Below are positions 11,537 through 20,554 of a stretch of DNA of 64,000 nt, piece by piece (position 1 is the stretch's first letter; every line of letters begins with the position of its first letter). The notes beneath the pieces were generated by a model. It made no database searches, was not told where the DNA came from, and saw nothing but the letters and a program-made list of their open reading frames with translations. A program made the position numbers and the translations under genes. The DNA is from an uncultured Ectothiorhodospiraceae bacterium. GTDB taxonomy: Bacteria; Pseudomonadota; Gammaproteobacteria; UBA9214. The stretch covers positions 16,326 through 80,325 of the forward strand of contig CAMYJI010000008.1 of the NCBI GenBank assembly GCA_947258545.1, written 5' to 3'.

Positions 11537-12037
11537 CTATGAATTTCTGCGCTGACGGCCATCACGCCTGTCCCGGTCCCTGTGGCCACGATCGTCATGG
11601 CCCCTGTCGCGTCTGTGACTGTCACGTTTTCCGTGTTGCCTGTCGCCGTCATGTCCCCGTCGACCGTGATCATCATGGTCACGGCGCTTGAAGCCGTGAT
11701 GTCTGTCGGAGTGGCCATGGCCGTCATGATGACGCTTTCCGTGTTTCTTGTAGTGTCCGTCATGATGACGCTTTCTGTGTTTCTTGTAGTGTCCGTCATG
11801 ATGGCCCCGGTCATGCCTGCGGTGGTGTCCGTGATGCTGATGGTGGTTGTAGAAGGGGAAATAGTGTCCGTATCCGTGATCATGGCCATGGCGGTAGCCT
11901 AGGCCGTAAGTGCCTGAGCGACCACTATTTTCATAGTAAATTGAAAAATGGTCATCACCGGCCTGGGCGGACTGGCCCAGACCGAGAAACAGGCCCGCGG
12001 CAAGCAGGACAGGAAGGGTCGTGGTTCTGGTATTCAT
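11537..12037 (-). CDS. Secreted histidine-rich protein
   Basis: 166 aa with a signal peptide (about residues 1-26, ending AQAG). After a short segment (DDHFSIYYENSGRSGTYGLG) almost everything is His, Arg, Lys, Asp and Gly, with tandem units like KKHRKRHHDGHY and KKHGKRHHDGH. I know no enzyme domain here. The composition suggests binding of zinc, copper or nickel in the periplasm. It lies 91 bases upstream of, and in the same direction as, the sigma/anti-sigma/DUF3106 genes, so it may be their first gene or a target. The metal role is inferred from composition only. Confidence 0.75.
   Translation of the reverse strand: MNTRTTTLPVLLAAGLFLGLGQSAQAGDDHFSIYYENSGRSGTYGLGYRHGHDHGYGHYFPFYNHHQHHGHHRRHDRGHHDGHYKKHRKRHHDGHYKKHGKRHHDGHGHSDRHHGFKRRDHDDHGRRGHDGDRQHGKRDSHRRDRGHDDRGHRDRDRRDGRQRRNS
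11723..11794. repeat. 36-bp tandem repeat inside the His-rich gene
   Basis: Two adjacent 36-bp units differ by one base (CTTTCC versus CTTTCT), and a third partial unit begins at 11795. They encode the repeated GHYKKHxKRHHD block. The near-identity points to a recent in-frame duplication that lengthened the His-rich tail. Confidence 0.85.
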
Positions 12038-12112
12038 GGTATCGGCTCCGTTGATTGTTAACTCACCTCCTACTAACGCGGAGCCGGTCCTCGGGTTAAC
12101 AGGGTGGCAGGG

Positions 12113-12994
12113 TCAGGGGCCTGACTGGAGATGTCCGATGAGTTCGCCCATACGCAGCGGCTGGCCGGCTGCCAGGCCCTCCAGCCACTGTGCCTGTCCC
12201 GGGCCGTACAGCAGGATGACGGTTGACCCCATGTTGAAACGTCCCATCTCGTCACCCTGGTGGAGTTCAACCCTGGATCCGGCACCGCCGCGATAGTGGC
12301 ATACCTGGATACCGGGTCCGGCCGGCCGGACCACGCCATCCCATACCGTTTCCATGCAGGCCACGAAGATAGCGCCCACCATGACCAGGGCCATGGGTCC
12401 GGACGGCGTGTCGAACAGGGTGGCCAGGCGTTCGTTGCGGGTGAACAGTCCGGGGATCGCGCGCGTGGTGTGCGGCGCCACGCTGAACAGGCGCCCGGGG
12501 ATGTAGACGCTCTCCATCAGTTGCCCCTTGCAGGGCATGTGGATACGGTGATAGTCCCGCGGTGATAGATACAGGGTGGCGAAACTGCCGCCCTGGAAGA
12601 CACGGGCGCGTTCCTCACTGCCGCCCAGCAGCGTCACCAGAGAATAATCCCGGCCCTTGGCCTGCAGCAGGCGGCCGTCGCTGATACTGCCGATCTGGCT
12701 GATACGCCCATCGATCGGGCTGACCAGAGACTGGGGCTGGCTCGCCAGCGGGCGGGCAGTGGGGTTCAGGGCACGGGTAAAGAAGCTGTTGAAATCGGCA
12801 TAATGCCCGGGGTCGGGGTCTTGCGCCTCTGTCATGTCCACACGGAACTGACGGATAAACCACTTGATCAGCAGGTTCTTCCACCAGACGGTCTGCCAGC
12901 GCGTCGCCGCACGCACGATGCTGGAGAGCAGGTGATGCGGCAATACGGCGATCGGCCAGGACTTCAGCCAGTCTGTCAGTGCCGAGCTGCGCAT
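12113..12994 (-). CDS. psd: Phosphatidylserine decarboxylase proenzyme
   Basis: Converts phosphatidylserine to phosphatidylethanolamine at the inner membrane. The 293-aa proenzyme should cleave itself between Gly and Ser of FNMGSTVILL near residue 255 to make the pyruvoyl group; the usual bacterial motif is LGST, so the Met variant is slight. Other family signatures are FNSFFTRALNP, SPIDGRI and SPRDYHRIHMP. The gene stands between the His-rich/sigma group and the copper genes and does not belong to either by function. Confidence 0.96.
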   Translation of the reverse strand: MRSSALTDWLKSWPIAVLPHHLLSSIVRAATRWQTVWWKNLLIKWFIRQFRVDMTEAQDPDPGHYADFNSFFTRALNPTARPLASQPQSLVSPIDGRISQIGSISDGRLLQAKGRDYSLVTLLGGSEERARVFQGGSFATLYLSPRDYHRIHMPCKGQLMESVYIPGRLFSVAPHTTRAIPGLFTRNERLATLFDTPSGPMALVMVGAIFVACMETVWDGVVRPAGPGIQVCHYRGGAGSRVELHQGDEMGRFNMGSTVILLYGPGQAQWLEGLAAGQPLRMGELIGHLQSGP

Positions 12995-13018
12995 TGCTTG
13001 CCGGGGCGACGTGGCGTG

Positions 13019-13486
13019 CTAGTGATGGTGATGATGATCGTCATCGTCATCGGTGTTCATTTTAACGACCGGGACATCTACCCGGATGCTGGCCGCAGTG
13101 GCCTGCTGTAGATCGAGCAACACGCTGTCACCCTCGCGCAGCTGACGCTTCGGGTTGTACAGCATCAGGTGCATGCCACCGGGTTCGAATACGACCCGTT
13201 CTGCCGCAGCGATCCGCAGTGATTCAACGGGGACCATCCTGGCGACACCGTCCTCGACGAGGGTGCGGTGGATTTCTATGCGTTCAAAGTCGGGACTGCT
13301 GAGGGCGATGATGGTGGCCGTATTGGCGCCGGGATTGGCGATCGTCATATAGGCCGCCAGCACGTCAGCGCCGGGGGGCGCCTCCCTGACCCAGGGATCC
13401 GTGATCACGAGGGAGGAGTCCGCCACGGCGATCAGCGAGGAGAGCAGGGCAAGCAGGGCGCCCAGTAGGATGTTTGTCTGTTTCAT
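13019..13486 (-). CDS. Periplasmic copper chaperone, PCu(A)C family
   Basis: 155 aa starting MKQTNILLGALLALLSSL at 13486, with a signal peptide of about 22 residues. The Cu(I) site is visible: His in IHRTLVEDGVARM with Met eleven positions on, then MHLM further along. The C-terminus ends in five Asp followed by five His, an extra metal-binding tail. Proteins of this family deliver copper to the CuA site of cytochrome oxidase, often together with SCO1, the gene 7 bases upstream. The longer in-frame start at 13588 would overlap SCO1 and is rejected. Confidence 0.92.
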   Translation of the reverse strand: MKQTNILLGALLALLSSLIAVADSSLVITDPWVREAPPGADVLAAYMTIANPGANTATIIALSSPDFERIEIHRTLVEDGVARMVPVESLRIAAAERVVFEPGGMHLMLYNPKRQLREGDSVLLDLQQATAASIRVDVPVVKMNTDDDDDHHHHH

Positions 13487-13493
13487 GGCGATA

Positions 13494-14138
13494 TCAGTAG
13501 GCCTGTGCAATCCGAATAAAGTCCGCGACGATGTTCGCGGCCTTGAGTGGTGGCGAGAACAGTGCGTGGAAGTGACCGTCGGGATCAATCAAGAGGATGC
13601 TGGCGGTATGGTCGACCAGGTAGTTTTCCGCGTCAGCCTCGTCCTCGACCCGTGCGGCAATGACACCCAGCTGCCGGGTCAACTGGCCGATGGCCCCGGG
13701 CGTGCCGGTAACCCCGATAAATTCGGCGTTGAAATAGGACACGAACTGGCCCATTTTATCCGGCGTGTCGCGTTCGGGATCGACACTGATGAAGACGTAC
13801 CTGATCGGATCGGCCTGGTCCTGGAGGCGTTTGGCCACGCTATTGAGCACGGACAGGGTGGTCGGGCAGACATCGGGGCAGTGGGTATAGCCGAAGAAGA
13901 TGAACGACCAGTGTCCCTTGAGCGCGGTATTGGTGAAGGCTTTTCCTGTATGATCAACGAGTTCGAACGGCTGCAGTGCCCGTGCCTCCCTGAAGTGCGT
14001 GGCCTGCAGGTCTGCCAGGCCGGCCGGCCTGTTGAGCAGAAAGCCGGAGGCCCAGTATCCCGCGGCCAGTGCCAGGACCGCGGTGACTGCGAAAAGCAGG
14101 GCTAGGCGCAGTTTCGATGGGGTGCGTTGTGCTGTCAT
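13494..14138 (-). CDS. SCO1/SenC family copper-binding protein
   Basis: 214 aa with an N-terminal membrane anchor (about residues 11-32) and a thioredoxin-like domain. The copper ligands are CPDVC in FFGYTHCPDVCPTT and the distal His in VDHTASILLIDPDG. It assembles the CuA centre of cytochrome c oxidase. It precedes the PCu(A)C gene in the same direction, making a two-gene copper-delivery unit. Cytochrome oxidase genes are not in this window. Confidence 0.94.
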   Translation of the reverse strand: MTAQRTPSKLRLALLFAVTAVLALAAGYWASGFLLNRPAGLADLQATHFREARALQPFELVDHTGKAFTNTALKGHWSFIFFGYTHCPDVCPTTLSVLNSVAKRLQDQADPIRYVFISVDPERDTPDKMGQFVSYFNAEFIGVTGTPGAIGQLTRQLGVIAARVEDEADAENYLVDHTASILLIDPDGHFHALFSPPLKAANIVADFIRIAQAY

Positions 14139-14247
14139 GGTGGCGCATTATTCCATAGACGCTGGCGCGCTTCATTAAACAAACACATATTATCGGGAAC
14201 CTCCATCGGGGCGAGTATGTCGGCAACCGTTACGCCGGGAAGCTGTT

Positions 14248-15198
14248 ATGGATACACTGACAACTGTGCGTGACTTTATCCGTTGGGGTGCCAGCCGCTT
14301 CAACGCGGCCGGCCTGGTCTTCGGGCATGGAACCGATAATGCACTTGACGAATCGGCGGCACTGGTGATGCATACGCTGCGCCTCCCCCATGAACTGCCG
14401 GAGGAATACCTCGACAGCGTGCTGACTGCTGCCGAACGCAAGCAGGTCATCAAGCTGTTCGAGTCACGCATCGAGACCCGCAAGCCGGCGGCCTATCTGA
14501 CACACGAGGCCTGGTTTGCCGGCCTGTCTTTCTATGTCGACGAGCGCGTGCTGGTGCCGCGTTCCCCGATAGCCGAACTGATCACGGATCGGTTTGTCCC
14601 CTGGGTTGTTCCGCAGCAGGTCGGTGCCGTGCTTGACCTGTGCACCGGCAGTGGCTGTATCGGTATTGCCTGTGCCCATGCCTTTCCGGAAGCCCGCGTG
14701 GATGCCGTCGATCTCTCGCCCGATGCCCTGGCCGTTGCGCAGCGGAATGTCGAACATCACGGTCTGGAGCAGCGTGTCCGGCTGCTCGAGTCAGACCTGT
14801 TCGAGGGGCTACAGGGCGAACGCTATGACGTGATTGTGTCCAACCCGCCCTATGTCTCGCTCGGGGAGATGCAGACACTCCCGCAGGAGTTCCGGCATGA
14901 GCCGGTCCTGGGACTGGCCGCGGGTGCGGATGGTATGGATGTCGTGGCGCGGATACTGGCAGAGGCCGCCGATCATCTGACCGAATCCGGGATACTAATC
15001 GTCGAGGTTGGCTATAGCCAGGAGGCCCTGATGGCGTGTTACCCGGACGTACCGTTTCTATGGCTGGATATCGAGCACGGCGGAGAGGGTGTGTTTTTAC
15101 TGGAGCGGCACCAGTTGCTGGAGTACCGCCAGGCGTTCGATTGCCGGGTAAAGTCACGTGCCAGCGCGAGTGACGCGCAGGAAGGAGTGAACCGATGA
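14248..15198 (+). CDS. prmB: Ribosomal protein L3 N5-glutamine methyltransferase
   Basis: SAM-dependent methyltransferase of the HemK/PrmC superfamily. At 316 aa with N-terminus LTTVRDFIRWGASRFNAAGL it is the PrmB (L3) branch, not PrmC (release factors). Motif I is VLDLCTGSGCIGIA near residue 130 and the catalytic NPPYV is at about 201-205. The start is divergent from SCO1, with about 109 bases between them that probably hold both promoters. PrmB usually neighbours aroC, as here. Confidence 0.95.
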   Translation: MDTLTTVRDFIRWGASRFNAAGLVFGHGTDNALDESAALVMHTLRLPHELPEEYLDSVLTAAERKQVIKLFESRIETRKPAAYLTHEAWFAGLSFYVDERVLVPRSPIAELITDRFVPWVVPQQVGAVLDLCTGSGCIGIACAHAFPEARVDAVDLSPDALAVAQRNVEHHGLEQRVRLLESDLFEGLQGERYDVIVSNPPYVSLGEMQTLPQEFRHEPVLGLAAGADGMDVVARILAEAADHLTESGILIVEVGYSQEALMACYPDVPFLWLDIEHGGEGVFLLERHQLLEYRQAFDCRVKSRASASDAQEGVNR

Positions 15199-15506
15199 TG
15201 GGTGAAAGAGCACGGTCAGCTGAGGAATACGCGGGCCTGGTGGACCAGGTGATATTCGATCTCGAGGAACTGCGTGCGTCTATGGGTTACGACATGGAGG
15301 CGGTCGATGCCAATACGGCCTATCAGGAAGTGCTGCTGGCGGAGTTGCGCGAACTGCGCGCGTCGATGGCCGACGGTAGCTATTTGTTCGGGCGCGCTGA
15401 CCTGCCGCTCATGCGCATCGTGAAACAGCACAATGAGCGGGAGCTCCCGTTCATCAAGCTGCTATACCAGATCAACGAAACGCACAGGCAGGGTCTGGAT
15501 ATCTAA
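15195..15506 (+). CDS. Conserved hypothetical protein, 103 aa
   Basis: The ATG overlaps the prmB stop by 4 bases (ATGA), so translation is probably coupled. The product is acidic and largely helical, with heptad-like stretches such as LVDQVIFDLEELRASMGYDME and ends LLYQINETHRQGLDI. It has no signal peptide or membrane segment. I recall similar small unknown proteins next to prmB in other gammaproteobacteria but cannot name a function. Confidence 0.7.
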   Translation: MMGERARSAEEYAGLVDQVIFDLEELRASMGYDMEAVDANTAYQEVLLAELRELRASMADGSYLFGRADLPLMRIVKQHNERELPFIKLLYQINETHRQGLDI

Positions 15507-15550
15507 GCAGAGACCAGCCGGGAACGCAGTACGCGCCGGCCGGCGTGAGG

Positions 15551-15748
15551 CTAGCCCTTGGTGCGGTAAATCAGGCCGGGTCTGATCAGTAGCTCGTTCT
15601 TCTTTAGCTGCTCCAGCGGAAATTCTCCATCGACGTTCTCCGCGATCCGGTCGAAGACGTAGGTCCCGTTGCTTGACTCGAAGGTCTGGTAAATGGGTTG
15701 TCCCATATAATTGCCAACCCGCGAACTGGTTTTAGCCGATTGTGCCAT
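15551..15748 (-). CDS. Conserved hypothetical protein, 65 aa
   Basis: A good GGAGATA ribosome-binding site lies 7 bases before the ATG at 15748. The product has phrases like VGNYMGQPIYQTFESSNGTYVFDR and ends GLIYRTKG. It has no membrane segment, cysteines or recognised domain. It is on the opposite strand to its neighbours, between prmB's partner and aroC. The start context and compact composition support a real gene; function unknown. Confidence 0.65.
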   Translation of the reverse strand: MAQSAKTSSRVGNYMGQPIYQTFESSNGTYVFDRIAENVDGEFPLEQLKKNELLIRPGLIYRTKG

Positions 15749-15874
15749 GGCAGTATCTCCTTGAATCCGGTTTACTAGTACACAGGTTTATATCGGCTGG
15801 AAGCGTTTGTTCTTTAACAGGAACATGAACAATAAAAGCGGGACGCACGATGCTTATGCCGTTACAATAGCCGC

Positions 15875-16978
15875 ATGTCGGGAAACAGCTTCGGAAAGCT
15901 TTTTACGGTTACCGGTTTCGGCGAAAGCCACGGCACGGCACTTGGCTGTATCGTGGATGGCTGCCCACCTGGCATGGAATTGTCGTCAGAGCATCTTCAG
16001 CGTGACCTGGACCGCCGCAAGCCGGGCAAGTCCAGGCATACCACCCAGCGACGCGAGACCGACGAGGTACAGATCCTCTCGGGCGTCTTCGAAGGGAAAA
16101 CAACCGGCACCCCCATTGGCCTGCTGATCCATAATCTCGATCAGCGTTCCAAGGACTACTCCAAGATCATGGACCGCTTCCGCCCCGGACATGCGGACTA
16201 CACCTACCAGCAGAAATACGGATTTCGTGACTATCGCGGCGGCGGGCGCTCATCGGCGCGCGAAACGGCCCTGCGGGTGGCGGCCGGGGCCATCGCCAAG
16301 AAATACCTCGCCGAGAAACAGGGCGTTCGGATCCGGGGTTATCTCGCCCAGCTGGGGCCCATCGAACTGGAACTCCTGGACTGGGACAGCGTTGAGGACA
16401 ATCCCTTCTTCTGTCCCGACCCCTCCCGGGTGAAGGAACTCGAGGATTATATGGATGCCCTTCGCAAGGAGGGCAACTCCGTCGGTGCACGGGTCAATGT
16501 GGTGGCAACGGGAGTGCCGCCGGGCCTGGGCGAGCCGATCTTCGATCGCCTGGACGCGGATATTGCCCACGCCCTGATGAGCATCAATGCCGTGAAGGGT
16601 GTGGAGATCGGCGCCGGCTTTGCCTGTGTCGCCCAGAAGGGCACGGAGCACCGTGACGAGATCACCCCGCAGGGCTTTCTCGGTAATCACGCCGGCGGGG
16701 TGCTGGGCGGTATTTCCAGTGGTCAGGACATTCTCGCCAGTATCGCCCTGAAGCCGACCTCGAGTATCCGCCTGCCCGGGCGAACGGTGAATACCCGCGG
16801 TGAGCCCGTTGAGGTGGTTACCACGGGGCGCCATGATCCCTGTGTCGGCATCCGTGCCACGCCGATTGCCGAGGCCATGCTGGCCATCGTACTCATGGAC
16901 CACTTGCTGCGCCATCGTGCGCAGAACCTGGATGTACAATCGGACACACCGGTTATTCCTCCGAGTGCGGATGAATAG
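15875..16978 (+). CDS. aroC: Chorismate synthase
   Basis: Last step of the shikimate pathway, converting EPSP to chorismate with reduced FMN. The 367-aa product shows all three family signatures: [14 protein letters not shown] near residue 16, the middle block [16 protein letters not shown], and a C-terminal block with [11 protein letters not shown]. The start [16 protein letters not shown] is typical. Chorismate feeds tryptophan synthesis, for which trpF, trpB and trpA lie later in the window. Confidence 0.98.
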   Translation: MSGNSFGKLFTVTGFGESHGTALGCIVDGCPPGMELSSEHLQRDLDRRKPGKSRHTTQRRETDEVQILSGVFEGKTTGTPIGLLIHNLDQRSKDYSKIMDRFRPGHADYTYQQKYGFRDYRGGGRSSARETALRVAAGAIAKKYLAEKQGVRIRGYLAQLGPIELELLDWDSVEDNPFFCPDPSRVKELEDYMDALRKEGNSVGARVNVVATGVPPGLGEPIFDRLDADIAHALMSINAVKGVEIGAGFACVAQKGTEHRDEITPQGFLGNHAGGVLGGISSGQDILASIALKPTSSIRLPGRTVNTRGEPVEVVTTGRHDPCVGIRATPIAEAMLAIVLMDHLLRHRAQNLDVQSDTPVIPPSADE

Positions 16979-17029
16979 CCGCATCAGACCCGCGCACTCC
17001 CCGTTGTATTAGCCCGCGCTGGACCCGGC

Positions 17030-18163
17030 ATGAACTACTGGCGCCTGTCCGGCTTTTACCTGTTCTATTTCGCCTCCCTGGGTGCGCTGGTTCCCTACTG
17101 GAGCCTGTATCTCAAGTCCCTGGGTTTCAGTGTGACCGATATCGGTGAACTGGTCGCGATCCTGATGGCAACCAAGATCGTGGCACCCAATGTCTGGGGC
17201 TGGATCGCCGACCACACCGGTCAGCGCATGGCGATCGTGCGGATCGCCTCGCTGCTGGCGGCCATCGCCTTCACCGGCGTCTTCGCAGGCAGCAGCTACT
17301 GGTGGCTGGCGGGGGTGATGATCATGTTCAGTTTTTTCTGGAATGCGTCGCTGCCGCAGTTCGAGGCGACGACCATGAACCACCTCGGCAGCGATACCTG
17401 GCGTTACAGCAGTATCCGCCTGTGGGGGTCGGTCGGTTTTATTATCACCGCTGCCGGTCTCGGACCGTTACTGGATAACTACGGTGCCGGCATGCTACCC
17501 GCAGTCGTGATGGGGCTGTTTGTTGCTATCCTGTTCAGCAGCCTGACGGTACCGGAATCGGCGGCCGGTCATTTACCACTCGACCAGGAACCGCTGCGCA
17601 ATGTCCTCGGACGGCCGTTGGTGATCTCGCTGCTATGCGTGTGTTTTCTGATGCAGGCCAGCCACGGGCCATACTACGCCTTCTTTACCCTTTATCTGGA
17701 GGACTTCGGTTATTCGCGTTCGCTGATCGGGCAGTTGTGGGGGCTGGGCGTGATTGCCGAAATCGGCGTGTTCCTGGTGATGCCGCGTTTGTTGCCGCGC
17801 TTTGGCGCCCGCCGCCTGCTGCTGGTCGCTGTTGGTCTCACCGCACTGCGCTGGCTGCTGATTGCCCTGTTCGTAGGCTACCTGCCGGTGATCCTGCTTG
17901 CCCAGACCCTGCACGCGGCAAGCTTCGGGCTCTACCATGCCGTGGCGATCTACATGATCCATGCCCTGTTTACAGGGGCACATCAGGGGCGCGGCCAGGC
18001 ACTTTACAGCAGCCTGAGTTTTGGTGCGGGCGGGGCGGTCGGGAGCCTGGTGAGCGGTTATCTGTGGACCGGCATCAATCCCGGGGCGATGTTCCTGCTG
18101 GCCGCCGTGACCAGCCTGTGCGCACTGGCCGTCGTCTACCGTGGCATTAAGGGGGATATCTGA
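17030..18163 (+). CDS. Major facilitator transporter, HcaT-like
   Basis: 377 aa with about 12 membrane helices. The N-terminus (RLSGFYLFYFASLGALVPYWSLYLKSLGFS) and the loop WGWIADHTGQRM are characteristic of the MFS_1_like group, which includes E. coli HcaT, a putative 3-phenylpropionate carrier. The substrate here cannot be told from sequence. It follows aroC by 51 bases and could be co-transcribed. Members of this group are common beside aroC/prmB in gammaproteobacteria, without an assigned cargo. Confidence 0.85.
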   Translation: MNYWRLSGFYLFYFASLGALVPYWSLYLKSLGFSVTDIGELVAILMATKIVAPNVWGWIADHTGQRMAIVRIASLLAAIAFTGVFAGSSYWWLAGVMIMFSFFWNASLPQFEATTMNHLGSDTWRYSSIRLWGSVGFIITAAGLGPLLDNYGAGMLPAVVMGLFVAILFSSLTVPESAAGHLPLDQEPLRNVLGRPLVISLLCVCFLMQASHGPYYAFFTLYLEDFGYSRSLIGQLWGLGVIAEIGVFLVMPRLLPRFGARRLLLVAVGLTALRWLLIALFVGYLPVILLAQTLHAASFGLYHAVAIYMIHALFTGAHQGRGQALYSSLSFGAGGAVGSLVSGYLWTGINPGAMFLLAAVTSLCALAVVYRGIKGDI

Positions 18164-18180
18164 CAGCTGCCGATCCTGCC

Positions 18181-18208
18181 TGTATTCGCTCCTGCCATCC
18201 TATATAAT
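18181..18208 (+). promoter_or_regulatory. Possible sigma-70 promoter for leuC
   Basis: A perfect TATAAT lies at 18203-18208, 40 bases before the leuC ATG. The best -35 candidate is TGTATT at 18181-18186 with a 16-base gap, which is weak. No leader peptide rich in Leu codons was seen in the 80 bases before leuC. Confidence 0.4.
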
Positions 18209-18247
18209 CTCCCGCCTGTGTGATGACTGAATTCGGAACTGGCACCG

Positions 18248-19660
18248 ATGTCCGGCAAGACCCTCTACGACAAACTCTGGGAATCCCATCTCGTAAGACA
18301 GGACGAGGACGGGACGGCCCTGTTGTATATCGACCGGCACCTCGTGCATGAGGTCACTTCCCCGCAGGCCTTTGAAGGACTGCGCCTGGCCGGACGCCGG
18401 CCCTGGCGCAGCCAGTCAATCCTGGCCGTACCGGACCACAACGTGCCGACGACCGATCGTTCGGCCGGCATCACCGACCCGGTCTCGCGCGTGCAGGTCG
18501 AGACCCTTGACCGGAATTGCAGCGATTTCGGCATCACCGAGTTCACCATGGCTGATCTCCGCCAGGGCATCGTGCATGTCATCGGCCCGGAGCAGGGTGC
18601 CACGTTGCCCGGCATGACGGTGGTCTGCGGCGATTCCCATACCTCGACCCACGGCGCCTTCGGTGCCCTGGCCTTCGGCATCGGTACCTCGGAGGTCGAG
18701 CATGTGCTGGCAACGCAGTGCCTGATCCAGAAGAAATCCGGGAACATGCAGATTCGCGTCGATGGCCGGCTGGCCGCCGGCGTGTCCGCCAAGGACGTGG
18801 TGCTGGCTATCATCGGCAAGATCGGCACGGCCGGAGGCACCGGTTACGCACTGGAATTTGCCGGCCAGGTGATTCGCGACCTGTCGATGGAAGGCCGCAT
18901 GACGGTCTGCAACATGGCGATCGAGGCCGGTGCCCGCGCCGGGATGATTGCCGTGGATGACACCACGATCGAATACCTCGCAGATCGGCCCTATGCCCCG
19001 CACGGGGCGCAGTTGGAGCAGGCGGTATCCGCCTGGGCTGATCTGCACAGTGATGCAGACGCCGGATTTGACCGGGTGGTCAGCCTGGACGGTGGCCGCC
19101 TGGCACCCCAGGTGAGCTGGGGCACCTCGCCTGAAATGGTAAGTTCTATCGACGCCGTGGTCCCTGACCCGGATACCGAGCCCGATCCTGTCAAACGCGA
19201 GGGCATGCGCAATGCCCTGGCTTATATGGACCTGCAGCCGGGTATGGCGATTACCGATATTCGTCCGGACCACGTGTTTATCGGCAGCTGCACCAACGCC
19301 CGCATCGAGGACCTGCGCGCGGCAGCGGCAGCCATCCGGGGTCGCCAAGTGGCTGCAGGAATCAGGCAGGCGCTGGTGGTGCCGGGCTCCGGCCTGGTCA
19401 AGCAGCAGGCCGAGGCGGAGGGACTGGACCGTGTCTTTACCGAGGCCGGTTTCGAATGGCGTGAACCGGGTTGTTCCATGTGCCTTGCCATGAACGCCGA
19501 CCGGCTCGAAGCCGGCGATCGCTGTGCCTCCACCTCGAACCGGAATTTCGAAGGGCGCCAGGGGCAGGGTGGCCGCACCCACCTGGTCAGTCCGGCAATG
19601 GCCGCGGCCGCAGCAGTGACCGGCCACTTCACGGATATCCGGCAACAGGGCGAGGGCTAG
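18248..19660 (+). CDS. leuC: 3-isopropylmalate dehydratase, large subunit
   Basis: Second step of leucine biosynthesis, with LeuD. The 470-aa length is standard. Aconitase-family motifs are visible: [38 protein letters not shown] and [13 protein letters not shown]; the cysteines in the last two hold the 4Fe-4S cluster. The stop TAG at 19658-19660 is formed with the first base of an inserted MITE-like element that separates leuC from leuD. Without the element the two genes would lie only a few bases apart. Confidence 0.98.
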   Translation: MSGKTLYDKLWESHLVRQDEDGTALLYIDRHLVHEVTSPQAFEGLRLAGRRPWRSQSILAVPDHNVPTTDRSAGITDPVSRVQVETLDRNCSDFGITEFTMADLRQGIVHVIGPEQGATLPGMTVVCGDSHTSTHGAFGALAFGIGTSEVEHVLATQCLIQKKSGNMQIRVDGRLAAGVSAKDVVLAIIGKIGTAGGTGYALEFAGQVIRDLSMEGRMTVCNMAIEAGARAGMIAVDDTTIEYLADRPYAPHGAQLEQAVSAWADLHSDADAGFDRVVSLDGGRLAPQVSWGTSPEMVSSIDAVVPDPDTEPDPVKREGMRNALAYMDLQPGMAITDIRPDHVFIGSCTNARIEDLRAAAAAIRGRQVAAGIRQALVVPGSGLVKQQAEAEGLDRVFTEAGFEWREPGCSMCLAMNADRLEAGDRCASTSNRNFEGRQGQGGRTHLVSPAMAAAAAVTGHFTDIRQQGEG

Positions 19661-19878
19661 CCCGCATTTCTCACCGGGCGGCGATAGAGTCGCATAAGAT
19701 ACTGAGGTAATGAATAGAGTGCAGATAAAGAAGAAGACAGTGTGTTTCGGGCATTGCCCGCGCCCGGACTTGCGATGTACAGGGCAAGGCTGCGAAGAGG
19801 CCTTGTACATCAAGTGCCGCGGGAGGCAGGATGCCGGGAGCGACCAGCATCCGGGATTCCGGTGAGAAAAGCGGGCTA
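19658..19878 (+). mobile_element. MITE-like element, copy B, between leuC and leuD
   Basis: A 221-bp element with ends GCCCGCATTTCTCACCGGG and CCGGTGAGAAAAGCGGGC, flanked by TA on both sides. It matches copy A over the first 100 bases, then carries the module GATGTACAGGGCAAGG...GCCTTGTACATC shared with copy F. Removing it restores a TAA stop for leuC, with leuD's ATG five bases later and GAGGG of leuC as the ribosome-binding site. It therefore interrupts a normally tight operon junction. Confidence 0.88.
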
Positions 19879-19884
19879 AACAGT

Positions 19885-20526
19885 ATGGAAAAATTCACCG
19901 TCATCTCGGGAATCGTAGCGCCGCTGGACCGGCCGAACGTAGACACCGATGCCATTATTCCCAAGCAGTTCCTCAAGTCGATACACCGTACCGGCTTTGG
20001 CCCGAACCTGTTTGACGAATGGCGTTACCTGGACCACGGCGAGCCTGGCAAGGACAATACCGACCGCCCACTCAATCCCGATTTCATGCTGAACCAGCAG
20101 CCATACCAGGATGCGGTTATCCTGCTGGGGCGCGAGAATTTCGGTTGCGGCTCGTCGCGCGAGCACGCCGTCTGGGCGCTGCTCGATTTCGGCTTCCGGG
20201 TGGTCATCGCCCCCAGTTTCGCGGATATCTTTTTCAATAACTGTTTCAAGAACGGGGTACTCCCGGTTGTGCTCGATAGCGCGACTGTGAATCGCCTGTT
20301 CCAGGCGGTCGCCGGGTCATCCGGGTATACGCTCCACGTTGACTTGCCCGCCCAACAGATCACGACACCCGGGGGAGAGGCTATCGGCTTCGAGGTGGAT
20401 CCGTTTCGCAAGGATTGCCTGATCCAGGGACTGGATGACATCGGGCTGACCCTGAAGCATGCCGACAGTATCCGGCGCTACGAGGAAAAACGCCGGTTCG
20501 AAGCCCCATGGCTGTTTGATAAATAA
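19885..20526 (+). CDS. leuD: 3-isopropylmalate dehydratase, small subunit
   Basis: Swivel subunit pairing with LeuC. The product is 213 aa from ATG 19885 ([26 protein letters not shown]); an in-frame ATG at 19831 lies inside the MITE and is rejected. Family motifs are [16 protein letters not shown] and [18 protein letters not shown]. The start sits six bases after the element's right end, so the ribosome-binding site now has to come from the element's terminal repeat (GGTGAGAAAAG) or from coupling across it. Confidence 0.97.
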   Translation: MEKFTVISGIVAPLDRPNVDTDAIIPKQFLKSIHRTGFGPNLFDEWRYLDHGEPGKDNTDRPLNPDFMLNQQPYQDAVILLGRENFGCGSSREHAVWALLDFGFRVVIAPSFADIFFNNCFKNGVLPVVLDSATVNRLFQAVAGSSGYTLHVDLPAQQITTPGGEAIGFEVDPFRKDCLIQGLDDIGLTLKHADSIRRYEEKRRFEAPWLFDK

Positions 20527-20554
20527 TCTGAGAATTACCGTGTAACCAAATAAT

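Noticed and set aside
11446..11889. 148-codon N-terminal extension of the sigma factor
   Set aside because: It reads the His-rich gene in another frame and gives repetitive Thr/Met sequence unlike any sigma factor.
18416..19813. Long open frame on the minus strand across leuC (465 codons)
   Set aside because: It begins inside MITE copy B and then runs antisense through leuC. No family resemblance, while leuC is unmistakable.
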